A stretch of DNA of 64,000 nucleotides from Umezawaea sp049997955 (GCA_049997955.1 JAEBDY010000013.1:186001-250000); one strand, 5' to 3'; shown: positions 1 to 10,977, counted from the stretch's first letter. The notes: generated from the sequence alone by a model not told the origin. Translations and numbers: made by a program.

Positions 1-834
1 CGTGGCGGCGATCATGGATCCCTGCCACAGGTCACGGCGTTCCCGCGGCGCGTAGATCAGGCCCGCGGCCAGACCCGCACCGACCACCAGGCCACCGAGG
101 TGGCCCACCAGCGAGATGCCGGGCAGCGTGAAGCTGAGGACCACGTTCAGACCGATGACGGCGAGCGCGGTGCCGGGGTTGAGCTTCAACTTCAGCACCG
201 CGACCAGCATCGCGCCCATCAGGCCGTACACGGCCGTCGAGGCGCCCGCCGTCAGCGCGTTCGGCGAGCCGAACAGGTACACCGCGACGTTGCCGCCGAA
301 CATGGACACCAGGTAGAGGGCCAGGAACCGGGCCCGCCCGAAGGCGGGTTCGAGGTCCCGGCCCAGCACGTACAGCGCGAGCATGTTGAACACGATGTGC
401 GTCGGCCCGTAGTGCAGGAAGCCCGCGGTGAGCAACCTCCACCACTCGCCGAGCGCGGCGATGCCCTCCGGCCAGAGGACGAAGTCCGAGAACACCGCGG
501 ACCGCTGGTTGTTGACCGCGCTCTGCGCCTGGACGGCGGTGAGCACGAACATCAGCACGTTCACGACGATCAGGATCGGCATCACCAGCGGACGCGTGCC
601 GACCTCGGCGCCCACGAAGGTGCGGGGACGGCGGACCGTGCCCTGCGCCTCGCGGATGCAGTCGACGCACTGGTAGCCCACCGAGGCGTCGCGCAGGCAC
701 TCCGGGCACGCCGGACGCTCGCACCGCACGCAGCGCAGCCTGGTCTGCCGATCGGGGTGTCGCACGCAGACCGGGATTTCCGGCTGCGCACCGATCGGCT
801 CACCAGGCGGCGGAGGAACCGCGGAGTTGCTCAC
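1..834 (-). CDS. Rhomboid-family intramembrane serine protease, 3' end beyond window
   Basis: Membrane protease that cleaves single-pass proteins inside the bilayer. The N-terminus carries a B-box-like zinc-binding region (C23, H26, C35, C38, C43, C46, C56, C59), followed by several hydrophobic segments. The catalytic serine lies in GASTAVYG (S199) and the partner histidine in GHLGG (H245); the HxxxN pattern sits in THIVFN. At least 278 codons are present and the frame is still open at base 1, so the C-terminus is missing. The GTG start at 834 lies 9 bp after the PPIase stop, so the two are probably co-transcribed. A zinc-finger-plus-rhomboid protein next to ppiA is the usual actinobacterial arrangement. 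The natural substrate is not known. Confidence 0.93.
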   Translation of the reverse strand, partial: MSNSAVPPPPGEPIGAQPEIPVCVRHPDRQTRLRCVRCERPACPECLRDASVGYQCVDCIREAQGTVRRPRTFVGAEVGTRPLVMPILIVVNVLMFVLTAVQAQSAVNNQRSAVFSDFVLWPEGIAALGEWWRLLTAGFLHYGPTHIVFNMLALYVLGRDLEPAFGRARFLALYLVSMFGGNVAVYLFGSPNALTAGASTAVYGLMGAMLVAVLKLKLNPGTALAVIGLNVVLSFTLPGISLVGHLGGLVVGAGLAAGLIYAPRERRDLWQGSMIAAT

Positions 835-843
835 CGGAACGGG

Positions 844-1392
844 TCAGTACCGCTCGATGGCCACGGACTCGATCACCACGTCGGTGGCGGGTCGGTCGCC
901 CGCGAGGGTCGGCGCGGCACCGATCTTGTCCACCACCTGCTGCGACTCGGTGTCGGCCACCTCGCCGAAGATGGTGTGCTTGAAGTTGAGCCACGTCGTC
1001 GGGCCGACGGTGATGAAGAACTGGGAGCCGTTGGTGTTCGGCCCGGCGTTCGCCATCGCCAGCAGGTACGGCTTCGTGAACTGCAGTTCGGGGTGGAACT
1101 CGTCCCCGAACTGGTAACCGGGGCCGCCGCGGCCAGTGCCGGTGGGGTCACCGGCCTGGAGCATGAAGCCCGCGATCACGCGGTGGAAGATCGAGCCGTC
1201 GTAGAAGGGACCAGCCGCTTCGCCCTTGGCGTTCGGCTTCGAGTACTGCTTCGTCCCTTCGGCCAAACCGACGAAGTTGGCCACCGTCTTGGGGGCGTGG
1301 TCGGGGAAGAGGTTGATGCGGATGTCGCCCTGCGAGGTGTGCAGGGTCGCCGTCACCTTGGTCCCGACGAAGGATTCGTTGCTGTCAGCCAC
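844..1392 (-). CDS. ppiA: Cyclophilin-type peptidyl-prolyl cis-trans isomerase
   Basis: Cytoplasmic proline isomerase that assists protein folding; 182 aa with no signal peptide. The cyclophilin core is clear: F69-H70-R71 in the active site, the QAGDPTGTG loop, FGDEF, and GSQFFIT followed by the W of TTWLNFKHTIFGEV. The GTG at 1392 was chosen because homology begins a few residues later; a GTG one codon upstream (1395) is equally possible. It is divergent from the CwsA-like gene, as in the mycobacterial Rv0008c-Rv0009 pair, and reads into the rhomboid gene. Confidence 0.95.
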   Translation of the reverse strand: MADSNESFVGTKVTATLHTSQGDIRINLFPDHAPKTVANFVGLAEGTKQYSKPNAKGEAAGPFYDGSIFHRVIAGFMLQAGDPTGTGRGGPGYQFGDEFHPELQFTKPYLLAMANAGPNTNGSQFFITVGPTTWLNFKHTIFGEVADTESQQVVDKIGAAPTLAGDRPATDVVIESVAIERY

Positions 1393-1455
1393 CACACCAT
1401 CGTGCCATCCCCGGCGAGGATGTTCAGGAACGGGCAGGATGGGTATGCCTAGTGC

Positions 1456-2244
1456 ATGACTGACCGACAGCTTCTGGAGCGCGATATGGACGAGGTGCAG
1501 GCCATGACCAAAGCCGGTGAGTCGGTCGGCAAGGCCGTCGGAACGGGTTTGCGAGCGGCGCGTCTCGGCGCGGTCCGCGCCGGGCACGTCGGAGCGGAGA
1601 CGGCGGTCCAGCTGGCCGGGAGGGCCGAGACGAAGCTCGCCGAGCGCGGTGTGACCGCCGAGCAGATCCGCGGGCTCCTCGCGGAGAAGGCCGACGTGCT
1701 GGCTTCCAGGGCCGAGGAGGTCGAGAAGTCGACCCGTCGGACCAGGAAGAAGCTGGCCAAGCAGCGCAAGCAGCTCGCCAAGCGAGGCGGGCAGACCCGT
1801 GCGGAGCTGATGGGCAAGGCCGACGGCATCCGCAAGGACGTCGCCAAGGCCGCGGTCCGCGCCCGCAAGGACGCGAAGGTGCGCGGGAAGGACGTCCGCA
1901 AGGCCGCCAACCAGGCGCGCAAGGACATCCTCCGCGAAACGCCGAAGAGCCGCCGCCGCTGGCCGTGGATCCTCGGCATCCTCGCCGCGGGTGCCGTGGC
2001 CGGGTACGTGGCGCTGACCAAGCGCCCGGAAGAGGTTCACCTGCACGAGGAGCCCGTGGTGCCTGTGGTGCCCGTCCCCGCTGAGCCGGTGACCCCGTCC
2101 CGCCCGACCGACACGACGCCCGGCCGCACCGACACCACCCCCGGCCGGACCGACACGACGCCTGGCCGGACGACCGACACGACCCCGCGTGGAACCGACG
2201 CGGAGCACGCCCGCAACGGCCAGGTCGCCGACCGCAAGGTCTGA
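1456..2244 (+). CDS. CwsA-like membrane protein
   Basis: 262 aa with no catalytic motif. Residues 1-85 are helical and Ala-rich, and 85-165 form a strongly basic Lys/Arg coiled-coil-like stretch. One transmembrane helix at about 169-188 starts with WPWILGILAAG. The C-terminal tail holds tandem PGRTDTT repeats (about residues 216-240). It is divergent from ppiA and close to the tRNA-Ile/Ala pair, which is exactly the place of cwsA (Rv0008c), a mycobacterial protein that works with CrgA and Wag31 in cell-wall growth. Synteny and topology support a CwsA-type role; sequence similarity is weak and the function is inferred. Family members are usually shorter, about 145 aa. Confidence 0.6.
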   Translation: MTDRQLLERDMDEVQAMTKAGESVGKAVGTGLRAARLGAVRAGHVGAETAVQLAGRAETKLAERGVTAEQIRGLLAEKADVLASRAEEVEKSTRRTRKKLAKQRKQLAKRGGQTRAELMGKADGIRKDVAKAAVRARKDAKVRGKDVRKAANQARKDILRETPKSRRRWPWILGILAAGAVAGYVALTKRPEEVHLHEEPVVPVVPVPAEPVTPSRPTDTTPGRTDTTPGRTDTTPGRTTDTTPRGTDAEHARNGQVADRKV

Positions 2245-2265
2245 CCACCGGCTTCACGCCACCCG

Positions 2266-2300
2266 GCCTCGATTCCGACCTTCGTCGGCATCGAGGCTTT
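2266..2300 (+). terminator. Terminator after the CwsA-like gene
   Basis: An 8-bp perfect stem (2266-2273 with 2290-2297) is extended by an inner CCGA/TCGG pairing around TTCG and followed by TTT. It lies 22 bases after the stop at 2244. Confidence 0.65.
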
Positions 2301-2704
2301 GGTGTGCCCGGAACAAGTTCGCACCGGTCAACCAGGCCCGTGGTCGGTGTGCTCGATCGTCAACGCGTCCTGCACGAAGCCGGACGCGTTGACGACCAAC
2401 ACGTCGACCGGCTCTTTACAGCAGGCGAGAGGATCACGCGCCCGAAGCCGGCGACCTCATCGGGCAAATTATCCCCTAGCCGCCCGGCCGTGGGGAGTCA
2501 TAGCCGGTACGACCTGCGACGACGTCGTGCTGATCACGAAATCGCCCGTCTGTCAAGTCGACCACCCTCCACCTCGGGCCGCAGCATTTCCCAGTTGGCC
2601 TGTTGAGACCGTCCACCAACCGAAAAGCCACCCGAAAGAGCTACTCGCAGCCTCCTCGGAAGCCCTCGGAACTGTCGTACCCCAGCCGTACCGTGTGCGT
2701 CGGG
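2301..2704. other. About 400-bp intergenic region with no convincing gene
   Basis: Open frames here lack a ribosome site, recognisable similarity and actinobacterial codon bias. The one clear structure is a 13-bp perfect inverted repeat, 2358-2370 with 2382-2394, with an 11-base spacer and no T-run. It could be a regulator site or a weak terminator. Confidence 0.5.
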
Positions 2705-2729
2705 GGGGTCCTGACCGAAGGGGGACCCC
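2705..2729 (-). terminator. Terminator-like hairpin after the DUF2020 lipoprotein gene
   Basis: A 7-bp GC-rich stem (2705-2711 with 2723-2729) sits just beyond the minus-strand stop at 2732. There is no long U-run, as is common in high-GC actinobacteria. Confidence 0.5.
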
Positions 2730-2731
2730 TT

Positions 2732-3286
2732 TCAGCCGAGCTTGAGGTTGGTGACCACGGTCTCCGTGATGCGGCGCGCCTTGATGGTCTGCTGCTGGTT
2801 GCTGGTCACGACGACCGCCGTGGTGCCCTTGGCGACGGCGTAGACAGCACCCTCGTCCGAGGTGAGCGAACCGCCTGCCCAGCCCTCCGGAGCAGTTGCG
2901 GGGCTCGACTCGGCGACGGGGGCGGCTCGGTCGACGACCGCCTTGGCGATCTTCGCGTCACCCTCGTAGACCCAGACGCTGAGCTGGACGTCAGTGGCGT
3001 CGGCGTAGAAGAAGCAGGCGGGGTTGGGCTGGTCGGCCGACAGGCGCACCTTGCGCACGATCTGTCCGTTGGACTCCTGCACCACCGCGTTGGAAAGATA
3101 GGGGCATTGACCGTCCGTGACCGGCTGGGGCGCGGGCGGGGTCTCGATTGGCGCAGCGGTGGTCGCTGCTGAGACGCTGGTCTTGCTGGCTGTAGTTGGT
3201 GTGGCGACCGGCTGCTCCGCCCCGCAACCAGCGAGTACTCCGATCAGCAGCAGGGTCGGTACTGCGTACGACACACGTCGGTTCAC
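2732..3286 (-). CDS. DUF2020-type lipoprotein
   Basis: 184 aa secreted lipoprotein. A type II signal sequence ends in the lipobox LAGC (Cys21), followed by a Thr/Ala/Pro-rich linker to about residue 55. The mature domain then begins with the CPYL motif typical of DUF2020 and contains a second Cys in ACFFYADA. The two cysteines could form a disulfide outside the membrane. Start GTG 3286 is fixed by the signal peptide. It is divergent from the DoxX gene over 118 bp, so promoters probably lie between them. The molecular function of this family is unknown. Confidence 0.8.
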   Translation of the reverse strand: MNRRVSYAVPTLLLIGVLAGCGAEQPVATPTTASKTSVSAATTAAPIETPPAPQPVTDGQCPYLSNAVVQESNGQIVRKVRLSADQPNPACFFYADATDVQLSVWVYEGDAKIAKAVVDRAAPVAESSPATAPEGWAGGSLTSDEGAVYAVAKGTTAVVVTSNQQQTIKARRITETVVTNLKLG

Positions 3287-3404
3287 CTTGCTGAATCCAA
3301 TCAGTTTGCTGTCGATGATCGATAAGTTGCGGACCTAGTCACGCAACGTCATCGGCGTTAGCTTGTCCTTACCCTGCCGGCCGCCCTGCTAGTGAGGACT
3401 ACAG

Positions 3405-3824
3405 ATGAGCCTTATCGACCGCGGTCGAGACCACGCACTCGCTCTGTTCAGGATTGTGGTGGGTCTGCTCTTCGCGTGTCACGGAGTCCAGAAGCTGTTC
3501 GGGCTCCTGACCACCAAGCCCCCGGTGTCGATCACGACGTGGCCCGGCGGGCCCATGGGTGTGATCGAGATCGTGGGTGGACTGCTGATCATGATTGGTT
3601 TCGGCACCAGGATCGCCGCGCTGATCGCTTCCGGTTCGATGGCCTACGCCTACTTCACGGTGCACCAGCCGAAGGCGTTGATGCCCATCGAGAACGGCGG
3701 GGAACTCGCGGCGATGTACTCCTGGGTCTTCCTCCTCCTCGTCTTCACCGGGCCTGGGGCCTGGGCGTTGGACAAGGCGTTGGCGTCTCGACGACAGGCT
3801 GTTCCGGAGATGCAGACCGCCTGA
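3405..3824 (+). CDS. DoxX-family membrane protein
   Basis: 139 aa with four predicted transmembrane segments. It carries the DoxX-type start (LFRIVVGLLFACHGVQKLFG) and a PMGVIEIVGGLLIMIG segment. The family includes quinone-interacting and redox-associated membrane proteins, some linked to thiol stress; the activity of this member cannot be told from sequence. A GAGGA ribosome site lies just upstream of the ATG. Transcription ends at a strong hairpin (3850-3891) shared with the tRNA gene on the other strand. Confidence 0.85.
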   Translation: MSLIDRGRDHALALFRIVVGLLFACHGVQKLFGLLTTKPPVSITTWPGGPMGVIEIVGGLLIMIGFGTRIAALIASGSMAYAYFTVHQPKALMPIENGGELAAMYSWVFLLLVFTGPGAWALDKALASRRQAVPEMQTA

Positions 3825-3849
3825 GTTGAGACGAGATCCCGTGCACAAC

Positions 3850-3891
3850 GAACAAGCCCCTACTCGCAGCGCGGCGAGAAGGGGCTTGTTC
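3850..3891. terminator. Bidirectional terminator between DoxX gene and tRNA-Ala
   Basis: A 12-bp perfect stem (3850-3861 with 3880-3891) around an 18-base loop lies between the converging doxX-like gene and tRNA-Ala. Confidence 0.75.
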
Positions 3892-3904
3892 GAGAGTTCT
3901 TCGG

Positions 3905-3977
3905 TGGAGACGAGGGGAATCGAACCCCTAACCCCCGCCTTGCAAAGGCGGTGCTCTGCCAATTGAGCTACGTCCCC
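3905..3977 (-). tRNA. alaT: tRNA-Ala (anticodon TGC)
   Basis: 73-nt cloverleaf: GGGGACG/CGTCTCC acceptor stem, D-arm GCTC/GAGC, anticodon stem CCGCC/GGCGG with loop TTGCAAA, and T-arm AGGGG-TTCGATT-CCCCT. No CCA is encoded. It lies downstream of tRNA-Ile, as in mycobacteria (ileT-alaT after gyrA). Confidence 0.97.
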
Positions 3978-4081
3978 TTGGAGGGTCTGAGGGCTACGTC
4001 CCCAGAGAGTACGCCTCAGGAAAACCGGCGCAGCATCCCGACCCTCACGGAGGCTCGGACGGCAGTCCGCCCTCGCAGGAT

Positions 4082-4201
4082 CTAGTCGGTGGGTGCGGTG
4101 GCCTCGCGCCAGAGGTCGGCGTCAGCCTTGGCAGCCTTGCTGCGCTTGACGAACAGCAGCACAGCTCCGGCGACCGCAACCAGGGCGATGATCTTCTTCA
4201 T
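4082..4201 (-). CDS. DLW-39 family small membrane protein
   Basis: 39 aa. The N-terminal half (MKKIIALVAVAGAVLLFVKR) is one membrane segment followed by a basic stretch. The tail contains the Asp-Leu-Trp triplet that names the actinobacterial DLW-39 family. A GGGAG ribosome site sits 11 bases before the ATG at 4201. It lies between tRNA-Ile and tRNA-Ala on the same strand, the usual position of this family. No function is established. Confidence 0.85.
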   Translation of the reverse strand: MKKIIALVAVAGAVLLFVKRSKAAKADADLWREATAPTD

Positions 4202-4349
4202 GTTCGAAAGCTCCCGTCCAAGTTCCCGGCGCAACCACCGGGGGTCCAGGGGGCGTACCCCCTGGCGGGGGATTGGGGATTCGATCCCCAATGTAGTAAC
4301 GATCGATGAAGGTCAGTGCTATCCCCGACACAGTTCACCTGATCGATCG

Positions 4350-4423
4350 TGGGCCTAGGAGGACTCGAACCTCCGACCCCTTCGTTATCAGCGAAGTGCT
4401 CTAACCGTCTGAGCTATAGGCCC
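4350..4423 (-). tRNA. ileT: tRNA-Ile (anticodon GAT)
   Basis: 74-nt cloverleaf: acceptor GGGCCTA/TAGGCCC, D-arm GCTC/GAGC, anticodon stem CTTCG/CGAAG with loop CTGATAA, and T-arm GGAGG-TTCGAGT-CCTCC. No CCA is encoded. Confidence 0.97.
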
Positions 4424-4489
4424 TGATTGGTGCAACGACAGGAAGATTACCGCACTGCCCGTCGTTGCCCCAAATCGGGGGTGCCTTGA

Positions 4490-5533
4490 TCATTCACGCT
4501 CGGAGAGCGTGAGCTCCAAGCCACCCGCGAGGTCTGCCGACACGTTGTAGACGAACGCGCTGACCGTGGCCAACGCGGTGAAGAGCACGATGTTCACCGC
4601 GCCGATGATGGCGGCGACACCGAACACGCGGCCCGCGCTGATGAGCGGGTCGCCCGCCTGCTCGCTGCCGGACAGCAGGTCCTGCGCGGTGTTGTTGATC
4701 TTGTCCCAGACGCCCATGCCGTTCAGCACGCCGTAGAGCACGCCGATCGCCACCAGCCACACGAAGAACAGCGCCACGCTGAGCACCAGCGCGAGCTTCA
4801 GCACCGACCACGGGTCGACGCGCTTCACCTGGAGGCTCGCCCGACGAGGCCCGCGACCCGGACGCCTGGCGCTGGGCGCCGCGGCTCCCGGACGTGCGCT
4901 GGACGCGCCCAGGTTCACCGACGTGCGGCTGCCCGAGGAGTCCGACGCCGCCGTGCCCGTGAGGACCGGCCGTGCCACGGCGATCGTGTCCGGGTCCTGC
5001 GCCGGGTAGGCGGGCTGCTCGGCGGGCGACTCGACCGGGGTCACGTCGTCGCTCGACGGGTAGCCAACCGTTTGCGCCTCGGCGTACTGCTGGTCGCTGG
5101 TCACCCGCTGCCAGGGCGGCGGCGCGGCCGCGACGAGGTCGAGCCCCTCGGCGCGCTCGGTGGGCACCGGCGGGAGGGGTTCGGCCTTCGCCTGCGGCGC
5201 GGGTGCGGAGGGCACCTTCACCGTCGGCTCGGCCGTGGACTGCTCGGCGACCGGAGCAGCCGAAGCCGCCGGAGCAGCCGAAGCCGCCGGAGCAGCTGCG
5301 GCCGCCTTGGCCTGCGACTTCGAGATCTCGACGGTCGCACCGTCGGGGACCTTCGAAGGCTCGGCCTTCTCGGCCGCCTTCGGAGCGGCCGACTTCTCCG
5401 CACCGTTCGAAGGTGTCGCCTTGTCGGCGCCCTTCGCCTTCGCCCCTTGGTCGGCACCACCCTGCAAAACAGGTTTGGTGATCACCGCCGTCTTGTCCGC
5501 GTCCCGACCGTCCGGGTTCTCGGATGAAGTCAC
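4490..5533 (-). CDS. DUF3566 domain membrane protein (Rv0007-like)
   Basis: 347 aa. The first 230 residues are low-complexity and rich in Ala, Pro and Glu, with PAASAAPAASAAP-type repeats. The DUF3566 domain (about 232-347) starts at LQVKRVDPWSVLKLAL and has two membrane helices. It lies directly downstream of gyrA (GTG start at 5533, gyrA stop at 5561) and upstream of tRNA-Ile, the same place as Rv0007. Domain function is unknown; a cytoplasmic disordered arm on a membrane anchor is what the sequence shows. Because it follows gyrBA it probably shares their transcript. Confidence 0.9.
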   Translation of the reverse strand: MTSSENPDGRDADKTAVITKPVLQGGADQGAKAKGADKATPSNGAEKSAAPKAAEKAEPSKVPDGATVEISKSQAKAAAAAPAASAAPAASAAPVAEQSTAEPTVKVPSAPAPQAKAEPLPPVPTERAEGLDLVAAAPPPWQRVTSDQQYAEAQTVGYPSSDDVTPVESPAEQPAYPAQDPDTIAVARPVLTGTAASDSSGSRTSVNLGASSARPGAAAPSARRPGRGPRRASLQVKRVDPWSVLKLALVLSVALFFVWLVAIGVLYGVLNGMGVWDKINNTAQDLLSGSEQAGDPLISAGRVFGVAAIIGAVNIVLFTALATVSAFVYNVSADLAGGLELTLSERE

Positions 5534-5560
5534 GAGCAGTCCTCAACCTCTCGTCCGCGT

Positions 5561-8071
<2,511 letters not shown>

Positions 8072-8123
8072 GGTTCTTCTTCCTCTTCGCCAGGCGAGCA
8101 GGTCTACAGGTGGACGGGTGGCG

Positions 8124-10091
8124 TCACACGTCCAGGAACCGGACGTCCTTCGCGTTGCGGGTGATGAAGGAGCGGCGCGCTTCCACGTCCTCGCCCATCA
8201 GCACGCTGAACAGCTCGTCCGCCGTCGCGGCGTCGTCCAGGGTCACCTGCATGAGCAGGCGGTGGGCCGGGTCCATCGTGGTGTCCCACAGCTCGGCGGC
8301 GTTCATCTCGCCGAGACCCTTGTACCGCTGGATGTTGTCGTCCTTGCCGAGCTTCTTGCCCGCCTTCAGGCCCTCTTCGATCAGGCCGTCGCGCTCGCGG
8401 TCGGAGTAGGCGAACTCCGGCTCGATGCGCTGCCACTTGATCTTGTACAGCGGCGGCGTCGCCAGGTACACGTGACCGTGCTCGACCAGCGGGGTCATGA
8501 AGCGGAACAGCAGGGTGAGCAGCAGCGTCCGGATGTGCTGGCCGTCCACGTCGGCGTCGGCCATCAGCACGATCTTGTGGTAGCGCAGCTTCGTCAGGTC
8601 GAACTCGTCGTGGATGCCGGTGCCGAGCGCCGTGATCAGGCTCTGCACCTCGTTGTTCTTGAGGACCCGGTCGATGCGGGCCTTCTCCACGTTGATGATC
8701 TTGCCGCGGATCGGCAGGATCGCCTGGAACATGGAGTCCCGGCCCTCCTTGGCCGAACCGCCCGCGGAGTCGCCCTCCACGATGTAGAGCTCGCACTCCT
8801 CCGGGTTGGTGGAGCGGCAGTCCTTCAGCTTGCCGGGCAGGCCGCCGATGTCCAGCGCGCCCTTGCGGCGGACCAGTTCGCGCGCCTTGCGGGCCGCCAT
8901 CCGGGCCTGCGCCGACGAGACCGACTTGGTCACGATCGTGCGCGCCTCGTTGGGGTGCCGCTCGAACCAGTCGGCCAGGTGCTCGTTGGTCGACTTCTGC
9001 ACGAAGGACTTCGCCTCGCTGTTGCCCAGCTTGGTCTTCGTCTGGCCCTCGAACTGGGGCTCCTGCAACTTCACCGAGATGATCGCGGCGAGACCCTCGC
9101 GGATGTCGTCACCGGTGAGGTTGGTGTCCTTCTCCTTGAGCAGCTTCTTGTCGCGCGCGTACTCGTTGACCACACGGGTCAGCGCCGCGCGGAAGCCCTC
9201 CTCGTGCGTGCCGCCCTCGTGGGTGTTGATCGTGTTGGCGAAGGTGTACACCGAGGCCGTGTAGCCGGTGTTCCACTGCATCGCGACCTCGACCTCGATG
9301 CCGTCGCCCTTGGCGTCGAAGGCGATGACCTTCTTGTGGACCTCTTCGCGCGTGTGGTTGATGTGCTTGACGAAGTCCTCGAGCCCGTTCGGGTAGTGGA
9401 ACGTCAGCTCCTTGACGCGGGCCACGTGCCCCTCGGCGTCGGCCTCGGTCTCCTCCTCGGCGACGCGCTCGTCGCGGACGACGATCGTGAGGCCCTTGTT
9501 GAGGAAGGCCATCTCCTGGAGGCGGCGCGAGATCGTCTCCAGGTTGTACTCGACCGACTCGAAGATCGTCGGGTCGGCCCAGAACGTGATGGTGGTGCCG
9601 GTTTCCGAGGTCGGCGCGTCCTTCGTCAGCGGGTGCGCGGGCTGGGTGTCCTCGTAGCGCTGGTTCCACGTGAAACCTTGGCGCTTCACCTCGACGTCGA
9701 CCACCGTCGACAGCGCGTTGACGACGGAGATGCCGACGCCGTGCAGACCGCCGGACACCGCGTACGACTCGCTGTTGAACTTGCCGCCCGCGTGCAGCTT
9801 GGTCATGACGACCTCGAGCGTCGGGATCTTCTCCACGGGGTGCACGTCGACCGGGATGCCACGGCCGTCGTCGATCACCCGGACACCGCCGTTGGCCAGC
9901 AGCGTTACGTCGACCGTGGTCGCGTAGCCCGCCATCGCCTCGTCGACCGAGTTGTTGACGACTTCCCAGATGAGGTGGTGCAGACCCCGCTCGCCGGTCG
10001 ACCCGATGTACATGCCGGGACGCTTGCGGACCGCCTCCAGGCCCTCGAGGACGCTGATTGAGGACGCGCCGTACTCATTCTTGTCTGCCAC
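8124..10091 (-). CDS. gyrB: DNA gyrase subunit B
   Basis: 655 aa. ATPase subunit of gyrase: a GHKL ATP site (EVVNNSVDEAMAG, DDGRGIPVD, GLHGVGISVVNALS), then the TOPRIM domain with EGDSAGGSAKEGRD and the metal-binding DADVDG, and PLYKIK. The GTG at 10091 has a GAGGAG ribosome site 11 bases upstream; the frame runs further upstream but homology begins at this start (ADKNEYGASSI). A parS-like sequence (9662-9677) is embedded in the coding region. It is the promoter-proximal gene of the gyrBA operon. Confidence 0.98.
   Translation of the reverse strand: MADKNEYGASSISVLEGLEAVRKRPGMYIGSTGERGLHHLIWEVVNNSVDEAMAGYATTVDVTLLANGGVRVIDDGRGIPVDVHPVEKIPTLEVVMTKLHAGGKFNSESYAVSGGLHGVGISVVNALSTVVDVEVKRQGFTWNQRYEDTQPAHPLTKDAPTSETGTTITFWADPTIFESVEYNLETISRRLQEMAFLNKGLTIVVRDERVAEEETEADAEGHVARVKELTFHYPNGLEDFVKHINHTREEVHKKVIAFDAKGDGIEVEVAMQWNTGYTASVYTFANTINTHEGGTHEEGFRAALTRVVNEYARDKKLLKEKDTNLTGDDIREGLAAIISVKLQEPQFEGQTKTKLGNSEAKSFVQKSTNEHLADWFERHPNEARTIVTKSVSSAQARMAARKARELVRRKGALDIGGLPGKLKDCRSTNPEECELYIVEGDSAGGSAKEGRDSMFQAILPIRGKIINVEKARIDRVLKNNEVQSLITALGTGIHDEFDLTKLRYHKIVLMADADVDGQHIRTLLLTLLFRFMTPLVEHGHVYLATPPLYKIKWQRIEPEFAYSDRERDGLIEEGLKAGKKLGKDDNIQRYKGLGEMNAAELWDTTMDPAHRLLMQVTLDDAATADELFSVLMGEDVEARRSFITRNAKDVRFLDV
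9662..9677. promoter_or_regulatory. parS-like sequence inside gyrB
   Basis: GGTTCCACGTGAAACC: 13 of 14 core bases match parS. It encodes the GyrB residues GFTWN. May be chance from codon choice. Confidence 0.3.
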
Positions 10092-10165
10092 GGGCCTGGT
10101 GTCTCCTCGACATGAAGCGACAGGACGTCGCCGAGCGGCGACGCTGATGGTCATGCTTACCCGAT

Positions 10166-10171
10166 ATTCTA
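10166..10171 (-). promoter_or_regulatory. Candidate -10 of the gyrBA promoter
   Basis: The minus strand reads TAGAAT, 75 bases upstream of the gyrB GTG, in a locally AT-richer patch between gyrB and dciA. No convincing -35 is seen at 17 bp. Confidence 0.4.
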
Positions 10172-10329
10172 CCGGTCGAGTCCTACCAGGATGCACCAAG
10201 GACACCCCTGATTTGCCCTCAGAGGCTCTCAACTCGACCCGGTCGGGTTGGATCGGCCAACCCAGGGGGCCAAATCGGCTGGTGAGCGCTCAGTGCGCCA
10301 CAGGATCGCCGCTGAACGACTGCCGCGAC

Positions 10330-10977
10330 TCAGCCGTAGGTATCACGTGGGCCGCGTCCTGGAGCGTGCCTGGGGCCGAATCGCCAGTTGGGAGCCTGGG
10401 GGCCCTGCACCTTCAGCTTCTTCACCACGCCGTCACCGACCCCGGCCGCGATGCGCTTGATCAGCTCGCGCTGCAGCAGCCTGAGCTGCGTCGCCCACGC
10501 CGTGGAGTCCGCCTGCACCGTCAGTTCACCGTCGCTCAGCGTGATCGGTTTGGCGTGCTCGGCCACGTCCTCGCCGACCAGCTTGGCCCACTTGCCGAAC
10601 ACGTTGCCGCCCGCGAGGCGTTCGGCCCACCCGTGGTCGGTGGCGACCCGCGAGGCCAGCCTGCCAAGGGGTTGGGGGTCCCGGTCGTCCGGGCCCGCAC
10701 CCGACCAGCGGCGGCGCTTCGACCGGTTCGCGCCACCGGTCGCCCGGCGTCCAGGCTGCTTGGCACGGCTCTTCGCGGACGCCCGCGCGGCCTCCAGTGC
10801 GGCCCGCGCGAGGTCGGGTCCTCTCAACACTTCACCGTCAGCTGGGGATAGAACACCCGGTGGAGTGACTCCGCCTGTGGATATGTCGGCGATTTGCGGC
10901 GAGTTATCCACACCATCCACAGGGTTGTCCCCAGTTGTGCGACTTGTCACACCCTTTCGAGGGACATCGTCAGACAC
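10330..10977 (-). CDS. dciA: DciA-type replicative helicase-loading factor (DUF721)
   Basis: 215 aa. DciA helps load or operate the DnaB helicase in bacteria that lack DnaC/DnaI. Residues 1-100 are a polar, variable, basic region (KSRAKQPGRR, RSKRRRW). The DUF721 domain is about 100-190 (GWAERLAGGNVFGKWAKLVG, ELTVQADSTAWATQLRLL). The GTG start at 10977 lies inside the end of recF (8-bp overlap), giving translational coupling. Position after recF and before gyrB matches Rv0004. The DNA coding residues about 15-33 contains several DnaA-box sequences. Confidence 0.92.
   Translation of the reverse strand: MSDDVPRKGVTSRTTGDNPVDGVDNSPQIADISTGGVTPPGVLSPADGEVLRGPDLARAALEAARASAKSRAKQPGRRATGGANRSKRRRWSGAGPDDRDPQPLGRLASRVATDHGWAERLAGGNVFGKWAKLVGEDVAEHAKPITLSDGELTVQADSTAWATQLRLLQRELIKRIAAGVGDGVVKKLKVQGPQAPNWRFGPRHAPGRGPRDTYG
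10876..10933. promoter_or_regulatory. DnaA-box cluster inside the 5' end of dciA
   Basis: Within 58 bp lie TGTGGATAT (10876-10884), TTATCCACA (10904-10912, a perfect E. coli-type DnaA box), CCATCCACA (10913-10921) and TTGTCCCCA (10925-10933). They fall in the non-conserved N-terminal part of dciA. Confidence 0.5.

Noticed and set aside
2299..2745. Possible 148-aa gene after the CwsA-like gene
   Set aside because: No ribosome site, no similarity, poor codon bias, and it runs through a terminator and an inverted repeat into the next gene.
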